Shown here in pieces: positions 26,006-34,397 of a stretch of 64,000 bases of DNA. Position 1 is the first letter of the stretch. Each line of letters opens with the position of its first letter. Source of the stretch: an uncultured Oscillospiraceae bacterium (lineage in GTDB: Bacteria; Bacillota; Clostridia; Oscillospirales; Oscillospiraceae); the NCBI GenBank assembly GCA_910579775.1, contig CAJTUE010000002.1:306323-370322 (forward strand), written 5' to 3'. Made by a program: the position numbers and the translations under genes. The notes under the pieces are model-generated. The model ran no database searches. It saw only the letters and a list, made by a program, of their open reading frames with translations, and was not told where the DNA came from.

Positions 26006-27027
26006 TGAATGCTATGGACACCAAGCGGCTGACCACCGACGACGCGGCGCGGGGCGCGGCGATCATTGCCTCCGGCGGGCTGTTGGGCATCCCCACCGAG
26101 ACGGTGTACGGCCTGGGGGCCAACGGTCTGGACTCTGCCGCCGTGGCCGCCATCTTTGCTGCCAAGGGCCGTCCTCAGGACAACCCCCTCATCCTCCATA
26201 TCCCGAGTGCAGACTGGCTGGAGCGGTACTGTCAGGACATTTCCCCCGCCGCCTATGACCTGGCCCGCCGCTTTTGGCCGGGACCGTTGACCATCATTCT
26301 TAAGCGCAAACCCATCGTCCCCAACACGGTGACGGCGGGACTGGACACGGTAGGCATGCGCTGCCCCGACTGCGCCGTGACCAGAGCCATTATCGCCGCC
26401 GCCAACGTCCCCGTGGCCGCCCCCTCAGGCAACACCTCGGGCCGGCCCAGCCCCACCACGGCGGAGGCTATGCTGGAGGATATGGACGGCAAGATCGACG
26501 CCATCGTGGACGCGGGGCCCTGCACCGTGGGGGTGGAATCCACCATTGTGGACCTCACCACCACCCCGCCCCGGCTCCTTCGACCCGGCGGAGTGACCCT
26601 GGAGGAGCTGCGCAACGTGCTGGGCGAGGTGGCGGTGGACGAGGCCGTTCTCAGGCTTATGTCAACTAACGAGCATCCTCGCGCGCCGGGAATGAAATAT
26701 CGCCACTACGCACCAAAAGCTCCTGTGACCGTGGTTAGCGGAGACGCACAGGGCACCGCCCGGTACATCTCCGCCCACCTTCAGCCAGGTGATGGGGTCA
26801 TTTGCTTTTCTGATTATGTAAACTTTTTTTCCGGTTTCTCTACGCAAGCCATCGGTCCTGCCGATGATCCTCAAGAGCACGCCCGTCACATCTTTGAGGC
26901 CCTGCGGGCCTTTGACCATGAGGCTGTGAAGCGCATCTGGGCCCAGTCCCCCGACGCAACCGGTCTCGGCTTGGCGGTGACCAACCGCCTCAACAAGGCC
27001 GCTGGGTTCCATATCATTTCGCTATAA
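26002..27027 (+). CDS. ywlC: L-threonylcarbamoyladenylate synthase (Sua5 type)
   Basis: 341 residues. An N-terminal YrdC domain (GGLLGIPTETVYGLGANG, AAIFAAKGRPQDNPL, PVAAPSGNTSGRPSPTTAE) makes threonylcarbamoyl-AMP from Thr, bicarbonate and ATP for the t6A37 modification of tRNA. A C-terminal Sua5 domain begins near APGMKYRHYAPKAPVTVV. The two-domain Sua5 form is usual in Bacillus (YwlC). Three ATG codons lie close together (26002, 26005, 26014); the first overlaps the previous stop and is used here without strong evidence over the others. Confidence 0.93.
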   Translation: MMNAMDTKRLTTDDAARGAAIIASGGLLGIPTETVYGLGANGLDSAAVAAIFAAKGRPQDNPLILHIPSADWLERYCQDISPAAYDLARRFWPGPLTIILKRKPIVPNTVTAGLDTVGMRCPDCAVTRAIIAAANVPVAAPSGNTSGRPSPTTAEAMLEDMDGKIDAIVDAGPCTVGVESTIVDLTTTPPRLLRPGGVTLEELRNVLGEVAVDEAVLRLMSTNEHPRAPGMKYRHYAPKAPVTVVSGDAQGTARYISAHLQPGDGVICFSDYVNFFSGFSTQAIGPADDPQEHARHIFEALRAFDHEAVKRIWAQSPDATGLGLAVTNRLNKAAGFHIISL

Positions 27028-27051
27028 ATACTCTAAAAGGAGCGATGAACA

Positions 27052-27642
27052 ATGGGTACATTCTCTGCCGGCATGAGCCGGGACAAGGCGGTGGAGGTGC
27101 TCAAGCAGTATAACGCTGAGCCCTTCCATCTCCGCCACGCCTTCACCGTGGAGGCGGTGATGGGCTGGTACGCCGACGCGCTCGGCTACAGCGACGACAA
27201 GGAGTTCTGGGCCACGGCGGGGCTGATGCACGACGTGGACTTTGAACAATGGCCGGACGAGCACTGCGTCAAGGCCCCCGAGCTGCTGGCCGGGGCCGGA
27301 GCCACCCCCGAGCTGATCCACGCCGTCTGTGCCCACGGCTGGGGCATGACAGGCACCGACGCCAAGCCCGAGCACGAGATGGAGAAGGTGCTCTTTGCCG
27401 CCGACGAGCTCACCGGCCTCATCGGCGCGGCGGCTCTCATGCGCCCCTCCAAGTCCACCAAGGACATGGAGCTGAAGAGCCTGAAAAAAAAGTTTAAAGA
27501 CAAGAAGTTTGCCGCCGGGTGCTCTCGCGAATGCATTACCCAGGGGGCTGAATTGCTGGGCTGGGAGCTGGACAAGCTGTTGGAGATGACCCTCCAGGCC
27601 ATGGCGGCCACCGAGGACGCGGTGGAGGCCCAGCTGGCGTGA
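27052..27642 (+). CDS. HD-domain protein
   Basis: 196 residues. HD-type metal-dependent phosphohydrolase signature: FHLRHAFTVEAVMGWYA (first His), GLMHDVDFEQWP (the HD pair), HAVCAHGWG and KVLFAADELTGLIGA (final Asp). Such single-domain HD proteins act on nucleotides or related phosphate esters, but the substrate cannot be read from sequence. The ATG at 27052 lies about 10 nt after AAAAGGAG; an ATG at 27045 is in another frame. Its end overlaps coaE by 4 nt. Confidence 0.85.
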   Translation: MGTFSAGMSRDKAVEVLKQYNAEPFHLRHAFTVEAVMGWYADALGYSDDKEFWATAGLMHDVDFEQWPDEHCVKAPELLAGAGATPELIHAVCAHGWGMTGTDAKPEHEMEKVLFAADELTGLIGAAALMRPSKSTKDMELKSLKKKFKDKKFAAGCSRECITQGAELLGWELDKLLEMTLQAMAATEDAVEAQLA

Positions 27643-28238
27643 AGACCATCGGCGTCACCGGCCCTACCGGGGCGGGAAAAACCACCGTTCTGAAGGCCTT
27701 GGAGCACCTGGGATGCGTGTGCGTGGACTGCGACGCCCTTTACCATTCCCTCCTGGAGACCTCCCCCGCCCTGCTTGGGGAGTTGACACAGCGGTTTGGA
27801 AGGAGTATTCTAAATCATCAGGGCCGGTTGGAGCGAAAGGCCCTGGGCGAGATGGTCTTTTCCGACCCCACCTCCCTGGCCGACCTGAACGCCATCTCCC
27901 ACCGCCACATTCTGGAGCGGTGCCGCGCTCTGGCCCAAGAGGCCCGGGAAGGAAACGCAAAAGGTCTCGTCTTCGATGCTATCGCCCTCTTTGAATCCGG
28001 CCTGGCCAAAGATTGCGACGTGACTCTGGCGGTGGTGGCTCCGGAGGAGGTGCGCGTCCGCCGCGTCATGCGCCGGGACGCCATCAGCGAGCCTTATGCC
28101 CGTGCCCGGGTGGCGGCTCAAAAGCCGAATGAATATTATGTAAACCTATGTGACTTCACTGTCTACACCGACGATTCCACAATGGAAGAAAAGCTTTTTC
28201 AGCAGGTAGCCCAAATGTTTTCTTGCATATTATGTTAA
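27639..28238 (+). CDS. coaE: Dephospho-CoA kinase
   Basis: 199 residues starting at GTG, which overlaps the previous stop (GTGA). The P-loop GPTGAGKT (residues 8-15) follows MKTIGVT; the CoaE signature continues with CVCVDCDALYHSLLE, HRHILERC and the lid segment VRRVMRRDAIS. It phosphorylates dephospho-CoA in the last step of coenzyme A synthesis. The GTG start has no separate ribosome-binding site, so it is likely translated by coupling to the HD gene. Confidence 0.92.
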   Translation: MKTIGVTGPTGAGKTTVLKALEHLGCVCVDCDALYHSLLETSPALLGELTQRFGRSILNHQGRLERKALGEMVFSDPTSLADLNAISHRHILERCRALAQEAREGNAKGLVFDAIALFESGLAKDCDVTLAVVAPEEVRVRRVMRRDAISEPYARARVAAQKPNEYYVNLCDFTVYTDDSTMEEKLFQQVAQMFSCILC

Positions 28239-28261
28239 CTAATTTGAAGGAGGAATATCCC

Positions 28262-29671
28262 ATGGAAGAAACCAAAAAGACCCCCGGTCAGGAGCGTCGG
28301 GACGCGTTGCTCTACAACCCCAAGAACGGCTATGACCGTCTCAGTCCCCAGGATGAGATCGCCATGCACAGCTATTGCGAGGACTACAAAAAGTTCCTGG
28401 ACCTGGGTAAGACGGAGCGGGAGTGCGTTACCACCGCCGAGGCGCTGGCCAAGGCCCAGGGCTTCCAGCCCCTCACCCCCGGAATGGCCCTGAAGGCCGG
28501 AGACAAGGTCTACCGGGTCAACCGGGGCAAGTCCATCATGCTGGCGGTCATCGGCTCCTCGCCCTTGAGCCAGGGCGCCCACATCGCCGCCGCCCACATC
28601 GACTCTCCCCGGCTGGATCTGAAGCCCAGCCCCCTTTATGAGGACAGCGAGCTGGCCTTTCTCAAGACCCACTACTATGGCGGCATCCGCAAGTATCAGT
28701 GGGTGACCATCCCCCTGGAACTCCACGGCGTGGTGGCCCTGAAGAACGGCCAGACCGTTCAGGTGGCCATCGGCCCCGGCGCGGGCGACCCGGTGTTTAC
28801 CGTGGACGATCTGCTCCCCCATCTGGCCAAGGATCAGTCTCAGAAGCCTCTGGGGGAGGCTATCCCCGCCGAGAGCCTCAACCTTCTGGTGGGCAGCCGC
28901 CCCTTCAAGGACGACGAGGGCAGCGAACGGGTGAAGCTGGCGGTGATGGAGCTGCTGCACGAGAAATACGGCATTGTGGAGGAGGACTTTATCTCCGCCG
29001 AGCTGGAGGCCGTCCCCGCTTTCCAGGCCAGCGACCTGGGTCTGGACCGCTCCATGATCGGCGCCTACGGCCACGACGACCGGGTGTGCGCCTACGCCTG
29101 CCTGGCGGGTCTGCTGGAGCTGAACGCCGTGCCTACCAAGACCGCCGTTTGCATGCTGGCGGACAAGGAGGAGATCGGCTCCGAGGGTGTATCCGGGATG
29201 CGCTCCGCCGCCTTCGACACCTTTATGAGCGATCTGTGCGACAGCCAGAAGACCCCGCTGAAGCGCTGTTACGAGGCGTCCTTCTGCCTCTCTGCCGACG
29301 TAACCGCCGCCTACGATCCCAACTTTGCCGAGGTCTATGAAAAGCGCAACGCCGCCCGCCTCAACTACGGCATCGGCCTTTGCAAATATACCGGCTCCCG
29401 GGGCAAGTCCGGCGGCTCCGACGCCTCCGCCGAGCTGGTGGGTTTCGCCCGCCGGGTCCTGGACGACCGGGGCGTTTTCTGGCAGATGGCCGAGCTGGGT
29501 AAGGCCGACCAGGGCGGCGGCGGCACTGTGGCCGCCTATATGGCCCAGCGGGACATCGACGTGCTGGACGCCGGCGTGGCCGTCCTCTCCATGCACGCTC
29601 CCTTTGAGACCGTTGCCAAGCTGGACTGCTATATGACCTACCGCGCTGCCCAGGCGGTGTATCTGGCCTGA
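28262..29671 (+). CDS. M18-family metallo-aminopeptidase
   Basis: 469 residues. Zinc aminopeptidase of the M18 (aspartyl aminopeptidase-like) family: first metal motif AAAHIDSPRLDLKP (H112, D114), catalytic and metal glutamates in LADKEEIGSEGVSGM, and a C-terminal SMHAPFETVAKLDCY with the last His ligand. It trims N-terminal residues from peptides in the cytoplasm. The ATG at 28262 has an ideal GAAGGAGG site; the upstream ATG would overlap coaE without support. It is followed 40 nt later by lysA. Confidence 0.93.
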   Translation: MEETKKTPGQERRDALLYNPKNGYDRLSPQDEIAMHSYCEDYKKFLDLGKTERECVTTAEALAKAQGFQPLTPGMALKAGDKVYRVNRGKSIMLAVIGSSPLSQGAHIAAAHIDSPRLDLKPSPLYEDSELAFLKTHYYGGIRKYQWVTIPLELHGVVALKNGQTVQVAIGPGAGDPVFTVDDLLPHLAKDQSQKPLGEAIPAESLNLLVGSRPFKDDEGSERVKLAVMELLHEKYGIVEEDFISAELEAVPAFQASDLGLDRSMIGAYGHDDRVCAYACLAGLLELNAVPTKTAVCMLADKEEIGSEGVSGMRSAAFDTFMSDLCDSQKTPLKRCYEASFCLSADVTAAYDPNFAEVYEKRNAARLNYGIGLCKYTGSRGKSGGSDASAELVGFARRVLDDRGVFWQMAELGKADQGGGGTVAAYMAQRDIDVLDAGVAVLSMHAPFETVAKLDCYMTYRAAQAVYLA

Positions 29672-29711
29672 ATCCATTCTTCGTCCCCAGAGAAAGAGAG
29701 GCAACCTGCCC

Positions 29712-30971
29712 ATGAAAAGACCCTTCGTCACCCTGCCCCAGCTCCAGGAGATCGTCAAGACCTACCCCACCCCCTTCCACCTCTACGACGAGAAGGGCAT
29801 CCGAGAGAACGCCCGCGCCATGAAAGCCGCATTTGCCTGGAACCCCGGCTTTAAGGAGTATTTCGCCGTTAAGGCCACCCCCACCCCCGCCATTTTAAAG
29901 CTCCTGCGCGAGGAGGGCTGCGGGGTGGACTGCTCCTCCCTCACCGAGCTGATGCTCTCTGACCGGTGCGGTTTTGGGGGCAGTGAGATCATGTTCTCCT
30001 CCAACGACACCCCCGCCGAGGAGTTCGTGCTGGCCGACAAGCTGGGCGCCACCATCAACCTGGACGATTTTACCCACATCGATTTTCTGCAAAAAACCAT
30101 CGGGCACATTCCTGAGACCATCTCCTGCCGCTACAATCCCGGCGGCACCTTTACCCTGGGGGAAAGTAAGGAGGGCTTCCAGGTCATGGATAAGCCGGGG
30201 GACGCCAAGTACGGCTTCACCCGCCCTCAGCTCACCGAGGGCTTCAAAAAGCTGAAGGAGATGGGCGCCAAGCACTTTGGCCTCCACGCCTTCCTGGCCT
30301 CCAACACCCTATCCAACGACTACTACCCCGCCCTGGCCCGCATCCTGTTCCAGACGGCGGTGGAGCTACAAAAGGAGACCGGCTGTCACATCGCCTTTAT
30401 CAACCTCTCCGGCGGCGTGGGAGTCCCCTACCGCCCTGACCAGACCGCCAACGACATTGCGGTCATCGGTGAAGGCGTACGCAAGGCATATGAGGAGGTG
30501 CTGGTCAGCGCCGGGATGGGAGACGTGTCCATCTTCACCGAGCTGGGCCGGTTCATGCTGGCCCCCTACGGCTGCCTGGTGACCAAGGCGACGCACTTCA
30601 AGCATACCTACAAGGAGTATGTGGGGGTAGACGCCTGCGCCGCCAACCTTATGCGCCCCGCCATGTACGGCGCGTATCACCACATCACCGTCATGGGTAA
30701 GGAGGACGCGCCCTGCGACCACGTCTACGACGTGACCGGAGGGCTGTGCGAGAACAACGACAAGTTCGCCATCGACCGCGCCCTCCCGGAGATCGACCTG
30801 GGCGACCTGTTGGTCATTCACGACGCCGGGGCCCACGGTCACTCCATGGGCTACCAATATAACGGCCGTCTTCGCTCCAGCGAGCTGCTCCTGCGCCCCG
30901 ACGGCAGCGTAAAGCTCATCCGCCGCGCCGAGACCCCGGCGGACTATTTCGCCACCATGGTCTTTGATTGA
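29712..30971 (+). CDS. lysA: Diaminopimelate decarboxylase-type PLP enzyme
   Basis: 419 residues, fold type III PLP enzyme: PLP lysine K54 in YFAVKATPTP, the glycine-rich phosphate loop INLSGGVGVPY, and substrate residues in CENNDKFAIDR and HDAGAHGHSMGYQYNGRLRSSELLL. LysA converts meso-diaminopimelate to lysine, the last step of that pathway. The length and the GAHGHSMGYQYNGRLR segment fit LysA, though the sequence differs from the Bacillus form; a related decarboxylase activity is not excluded. It ends 8 nt before the next ATG. Confidence 0.88.
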   Translation: MKRPFVTLPQLQEIVKTYPTPFHLYDEKGIRENARAMKAAFAWNPGFKEYFAVKATPTPAILKLLREEGCGVDCSSLTELMLSDRCGFGGSEIMFSSNDTPAEEFVLADKLGATINLDDFTHIDFLQKTIGHIPETISCRYNPGGTFTLGESKEGFQVMDKPGDAKYGFTRPQLTEGFKKLKEMGAKHFGLHAFLASNTLSNDYYPALARILFQTAVELQKETGCHIAFINLSGGVGVPYRPDQTANDIAVIGEGVRKAYEEVLVSAGMGDVSIFTELGRFMLAPYGCLVTKATHFKHTYKEYVGVDACAANLMRPAMYGAYHHITVMGKEDAPCDHVYDVTGGLCENNDKFAIDRALPEIDLGDLLVIHDAGAHGHSMGYQYNGRLRSSELLLRPDGSVKLIRRAETPADYFATMVFD

Positions 30972-30979
30972 GGTGCGCC

Positions 30980-31321
30980 ATGACGATCAAACCCATCTCT
31001 CTACCCTCTCTCAGCCATTTCCTCAACGGCAACGGCTGGCTGGGCAGCGCGGGGCTCATGCGCTTCCAGCTTGAAAAGCCCCAGGAGGACGAAATGACCG
31101 CCGTTCTCTGGCAGGGGCCCTTTTCCCGGCCCTACGCCAAGGAGCTGGAGCGGCAGACCTTCCCCGTCACCGAGGAGGGACTGACTGCCCTGACAGAATA
31201 TCTCAACGCCAAGGCCGCTGAGATCAACGACACTCCCCCCTTCTCCGACGCGGACACAACGGAGCATTACCGCGCCAAAAAAGCGGAGGAAGCCGCGCCT
31301 AAGGCGGAGAAGGCGGAGTAA
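30980..31321 (+). CDS. Hypothetical protein after lysA
   Basis: 113-residue protein, no recognised family. It begins MTIKPISLPSLSHFLNGNGW, is soluble-looking, and ends in an Ala/Glu/Lys-rich tail (KKAEEAAPKAEKAE). The ATG at 30980 has a GAGGTG site that overlaps the lysA stop; an upstream TTG has no site. It is followed by a strong terminator, so it is the last gene of the transcription unit that includes lysA. Confidence 0.65.
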   Translation: MTIKPISLPSLSHFLNGNGWLGSAGLMRFQLEKPQEDEMTAVLWQGPFSRPYAKELERQTFPVTEEGLTALTEYLNAKAAEINDTPPFSDADTTEHYRAKKAEEAAPKAEKAE

Positions 31322-31341
31322 ACGCGAAGAAGTCCAAATTG

Positions 31342-31382
31342 AAAAGACACGGCAGACCGCAACGGTCTACCGTGTCTTTTTT
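31342..31382. terminator. Bidirectional terminator
   Basis: AAAAGACACGG-C-AGACC pairs with GGTCT-A-CCGTGTCTTTT. It has T runs on both strands and lies between the convergent lysA-side gene and the GNAT gene. Confidence 0.92.
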
Positions 31383-31403
31383 GAACGAAAACGCGCCGCA
31401 GTG

Positions 31404-31841
31404 TTATTCCAACCACTGGACAAACGCGGTCTTGTCAGAGCTGTCATATCCGGCGTTGCCATAGAATTGGAGCGTCGGTCTATCCTTCGCGCCGGTGAGT
31501 AGCATGATCTTGTAGCACCCCTGCTCTTCGGCGATCTTCTTGGCATAGTTCAGGCACTCTGTCCCATATCCTCTGCCGCGATGTTCCGGGCACGTGACCA
31601 CATTCTCCACCAACGCATATGGTCTGACGCTCCTCGTCAAATTAGGAATGACCACACAAACACAAGAAGAAACGATCTTGCCAGCGACCTCATTGACGAT
31701 CACATGGTGGTTTTCATCTTGCAGGATGGTGTTCCAGGCGCGTTTTAGGTGTTCAGTCATCTCCGGCACGGTACCCTCGTGTAAATGCAAATACAGCTCT
31801 AGCAGTTCCTCTAATTCCGTTTCAGCGATCTCTCTAACCAT
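31404..31841 (-). CDS. GNAT-family N-acetyltransferase
   Basis: 145 residues, one GNAT domain: substrate-side N-terminus (MVREIAETELEELLELYLHL), central strand VVIPNLTRSVRPYALVENVVT, the acetyl-CoA pyrophosphate-binding loop CPEHRGRGYGTECL, and the C-terminal TLQFYGNAGYDSSDKTAFVQWL. The substrate is unknown. Its codon use looks less GC-rich than the neighbours (for example 31480-31800), which could hint at later acquisition. Confidence 0.9.
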   Translation of the reverse strand: MVREIAETELEELLELYLHLHEGTVPEMTEHLKRAWNTILQDENHHVIVNEVAGKIVSSCVCVVIPNLTRSVRPYALVENVVTCPEHRGRGYGTECLNYAKKIAEEQGCYKIMLLTGAKDRPTLQFYGNAGYDSSDKTAFVQWLE

Positions 31842-31853
31842 ACAGCACCTCTG

Positions 31854-32660
31854 TCAATACCGCTTGTCCAGCTCTTCCACCAACCCGGCAATGGCCCCCT
31901 CCTCACTGGGAGGCAGAAGGTGCGCACCGGAGTCCTTGACCTCCTGTGCGCAGTCGCCGGGGGCAAAGGGCACAGCGGACACCGCCAGCATAGGGAGGTC
32001 GTTTTGGTTGTCCCCCACGCAGTAGAGGTCCTCCTGGCGCACCCCCAGCCGCTGGGACAGGGTCAGCACCATGCCCCCCTTGGTGGTCCCCTTCCCTGTC
32101 AGCTCCAGCATGTGGAAGTTGGAGAAGATGGCCTCGTAGCGGTCGCCCCAGCGGTCCAAAAACAGTCGCTGGGCCTCTTTCAGAATACTGTTTTTCTGGT
32201 GGAGGATGGCCTTGCCCCAGGGCTGGGGCATGTCCGCGATCTCCCGTTCCTGGGCGGTGCATTTCGCCCGCTCCAGGTGGAACCACGTCCACTCGTTGGG
32301 ATTCCAGATGTAAATATCCTCTCCGTGGTAGGCCTCCAGGCCCACCTCAGGGACTAATTTGACCAGCTCCAGCAGGTCGGCGGCGATGGTCTCGGGCACG
32401 GTGCGTTCCTCTACCAACACCTCCCGGGAGAAGTCGTAGAGCTGCGCGCCGTTGGCTAAGATCACCGGAGCATTGGGATTTGCCAGGGCCACATAGCGGC
32501 GAAAGGTGGTGCGGGCGCGTCCTGTCGCAATGGTGAAAATGCCGCCCTCGCTTTGGAAATAGGCCACCGCCTGGCGGTTGGCCTCGGGGAGGACGTGGGA
32601 CTCGGGAAAAAAGGTGTCGTCAAAGTCGCTGACGATCATCACACCGTCAAATTTACCCAT
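31854..32660 (-). CDS. Cof-type HAD-superfamily phosphatase
   Basis: 268 residues. HAD motif I VSDFDDTFFPE (nucleophile Asp and acid Asp), a cap domain in the middle (C2B Cof type), and motif IV CVGDNQNDLPMLAVSAVPFA for Mg binding. Cof-type enzymes dephosphorylate sugar phosphates, pyridoxal phosphate, flavins or thiamin intermediates; the nearby thiamin transporter gene (20 nt away, same strand) makes a vitamin phosphate worth considering, but that is only context. The start is the ATG at 32660, with a GAAAGGGGAGG site. Confidence 0.88.
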   Translation of the reverse strand: MGKFDGVMIVSDFDDTFFPESHVLPEANRQAVAYFQSEGGIFTIATGRARTTFRRYVALANPNAPVILANGAQLYDFSREVLVEERTVPETIAADLLELVKLVPEVGLEAYHGEDIYIWNPNEWTWFHLERAKCTAQEREIADMPQPWGKAILHQKNSILKEAQRLFLDRWGDRYEAIFSNFHMLELTGKGTTKGGMVLTLSQRLGVRQEDLYCVGDNQNDLPMLAVSAVPFAPGDCAQEVKDSGAHLLPPSEEGAIAGLVEELDKRY

Positions 32661-32681
32661 AGGCGGCCTCCCCTTTCATGT

Positions 32682-33272
32682 TTACTTCAGGTCGCTGCCC
32701 TCCATGTATTTGCGGAGGGCTGTCTTGCACAAAAGCACCGTCACCACGCTGCTGAGCACCATCTCTCCCAGCATATAAGAGCCGTTGTAGGCAATGGAAT
32801 ATACCGGGGCGATCATGCCAAACTCGTTGGGCCACAAAGCGTCCCAGATCCACCACCCGGTGATGAAGTGGCACAGCAGCCGGAGGGAAAACGTAACCAC
32901 GATGCCGAGGATATAGCTGGTCTCCAGCTTCTTGGTGCGGAAAAGCCCGGCCAGACCAATGACGGTGTAGGGCACGATGTAGTCCAGCAGAATGATCCCC
33001 GCCGCCATGACTGCGCTGGTGGCATAGGCCACGTTATCCATGCCGAAGAGCAGCTGAAGCGCGCTGAACGCCCCTGCGGTGACCAAGCCCCGCTGCCAGC
33101 CGAAGCGAAAAGAGATCAGCACCAGCGGCAGCATGGAGCAGATGGTCACGCCGCCTCCCAGGGGCATGGGGATAAACTTGGTGTACTCGTTGAGCACGGT
33201 GGCAATGGCGATCATCAGCGCGCTCTCCACCAGCCAACGGACGTTCAGACGGGCCTTACTTTGGTTTTCCAT
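32682..33272 (-). CDS. thiT: Thiamin-specific ECF transporter S component ThiT
   Basis: 196-residue membrane protein with about six helices. The ThiT signature is visible: GGGVTICSMLPLVLISFRFG (loop with thiamin-facing residues) and LLCHFITGWWIWDALWP. It captures thiamin and docks with a shared ECF energising module encoded elsewhere. The strongest support is the TPP riboswitch with terminator directly upstream on the same strand. Its AGGAGG site lies right after the terminator T run. Confidence 0.94.
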   Translation of the reverse strand: MENQSKARLNVRWLVESALMIAIATVLNEYTKFIPMPLGGGVTICSMLPLVLISFRFGWQRGLVTAGAFSALQLLFGMDNVAYATSAVMAAGIILLDYIVPYTVIGLAGLFRTKKLETSYILGIVVTFSLRLLCHFITGWWIWDALWPNEFGMIAPVYSIAYNGSYMLGEMVLSSVVTVLLCKTALRKYMEGSDLK

Positions 33273-33285
33273 GTGTCGTTCCTCC

Positions 33286-33324
33286 TAAAAAAATGTACCG
33301 CAGTCACCAGATTGGCGCGGTACA
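33286..33324 (-). terminator. Riboswitch-controlled terminator before thiT
   Basis: On the minus strand TGTACCGC pairs with GCGGTACA, followed by a run of seven T. It is placed between the TPP aptamer and the thiT ribosome-binding site, so it is the expression platform. Confidence 0.9.
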
Positions 33325-33351
33325 AGGAGACGACTTTTATGTCGAATACAC

Positions 33352-33446
33352 TCGCTACGCCGGCATTACCCGGATCAGCTTGGAGGGACCGGGGAGGGCA
33401 ATACCTCCCGCATCACAGCCGGACTTGCGTCCAGCGCCCCTGATAT
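33352..33446 (-). promoter_or_regulatory. TPP (THI-box) riboswitch
   Basis: On the minus strand, in order: GGGGCGC, a variant P2/P3 core GGCTGTGATG (usual CTGAGA becomes CTGTGA), an internal hairpin GGGAGG...CCTCCC, and the hallmark CTGATCCGGGTAATGCCGGCGTAG. This is the thiamin pyrophosphate aptamer. TPP binding would favour the downstream terminator and stop thiT transcription. Confidence 0.95.
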
Positions 33447-33469
33447 CCTGTTGTCTGCGGTCAAGCTCC

Positions 33470-33498
33470 ATTGTAAACGCCGCCAGGGGCATTGTCAA
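33470..33498 (-). promoter_or_regulatory. Promoter of the riboswitch-thiT transcript
   Basis: On the minus strand TTGACA and TACAAT are separated by exactly 17 bp. The start would be near 33463, about 17 nt before the aptamer. The -35 box lies in the loop of a hairpin and overlaps the stop codon of the upstream rluD-type gene. Confidence 0.85.
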
Positions 33499-33510
33499 CC
33501 CTGGCGGCGT
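33477..33510 (-). terminator. Hairpin at the end of the rluD-type gene
   Basis: Perfect 12-bp stem ACGCCGCCAGGG with a 10-nt loop. The gene's stop codon lies in the loop. Only three T follow, so termination may be partial. Confidence 0.6.
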
Positions 33511-34397
33511 AATTTCTCTAAAATCGTGGTAAAGTAAGGTGGCAATTCGCTCTTCACCGTCACCCGCTCCCCCGTTGCCGGGTGGACGAAGGACAGCTCC
33601 TTGGCGTGGAGGCACTGGCCCGCCAGCCCCGGATAACCCTTGGGACTTCCGTACACCCTGTCCCCCAGCAGAGGATGGCCCAGGTGGGCCATGTGGACGC
33701 GGATCTGGTGGGTGCGCCCCGTCTCCAGACGAAAGGCGGCGTAGGTGTACCCCGCAAGCCGCTCCAAGACCTTGTAGTGGGTCACGGCCTCCCTGCCTCC
33801 CGTCACCACCGCCATCTTCTTGCGGTCCTTGGGGTTGCGGTCCATGGGGGCGTTCACCGTCCCCTCATCCTCCCTGAGACCGCCCACCACAATGCCATGG
33901 TAGAGGCGGTAGAGAGAGTGGTCCTGAAGCTGGGCGGCGAGAGAGAGGTGCGCCCGGTCAGTCTTGGCGGCGATGAACAGCCCGGAGGTGTCTTTATCGA
34001 TGCGGTGAACAATGCCGGGGCGGACCACTCCGTTGATCCCCGACAGCTCCCCGGCGCAGTGGTACAAGAGGGCGTTGACCACCGTGCCGCTCGAATGTCC
34101 CGGTGCGGGATGGACCACCATGCCCACCGGCTTGTTGAGGACGATGACCTCGCTGTCTTCATACACAATGTCCAGGGGAATATCCTCCGGTTGGGCCTCC
34201 AACGGTTCAGGCTCAGGCAGATCAATGTCGATCTCCGTCCCGGCAGAGAGCTTTTCCTTCTTGGACAGGGGCTTTCCCTGAAGGGTCACCCGGCCCTCCT
34301 CGCAGAGCTTCTGCGCCGCGGAACGGCTCAGGCCCTCCACGGCGGCGGCAATGGCGGCGTCCAGGCGCAGGCCGTCTTCCTCAAGGGTCAGCTTCAT
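33495..34397 (-). CDS. rluD: RluA/RluD-family 23S rRNA pseudouridine synthase
   Basis: 300 residues. An N-terminal S4 RNA-binding domain (about residues 13-60) is followed by the pseudouridine synthase domain with the catalytic motif HRIDKDTSGL (D134). Further conserved stretches: VLNKPVGMVVHP, ETGRTHQIRVHMAHLGHPLLGD. It isomerises uridines in 23S rRNA helix 69 or a related site; RluD is the most likely subgroup given the S4 domain, but the exact target is not proven. The ATG at 34397 is chosen because GGAGG lies 6 nt upstream; the ATG 6 nt earlier directly abuts the site. It overlaps lspA by 17 nt. Confidence 0.93.
   Translation of the reverse strand: MKLTLEEDGLRLDAAIAAAVEGLSRSAAQKLCEEGRVTLQGKPLSKKEKLSAGTEIDIDLPEPEPLEAQPEDIPLDIVYEDSEVIVLNKPVGMVVHPAPGHSSGTVVNALLYHCAGELSGINGVVRPGIVHRIDKDTSGLFIAAKTDRAHLSLAAQLQDHSLYRLYHGIVVGGLREDEGTVNAPMDRNPKDRKKMAVVTGGREAVTHYKVLERLAGYTYAAFRLETGRTHQIRVHMAHLGHPLLGDRVYGSPKGYPGLAGQCLHAKELSFVHPATGERVTVKSELPPYFTTILEKLRRQG

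Noticed and set aside
32553..33443. 296-codon + strand open frame across thiT and its leader
   Set aside because: It runs through the TPP riboswitch and terminator in antisense and shows no domain.
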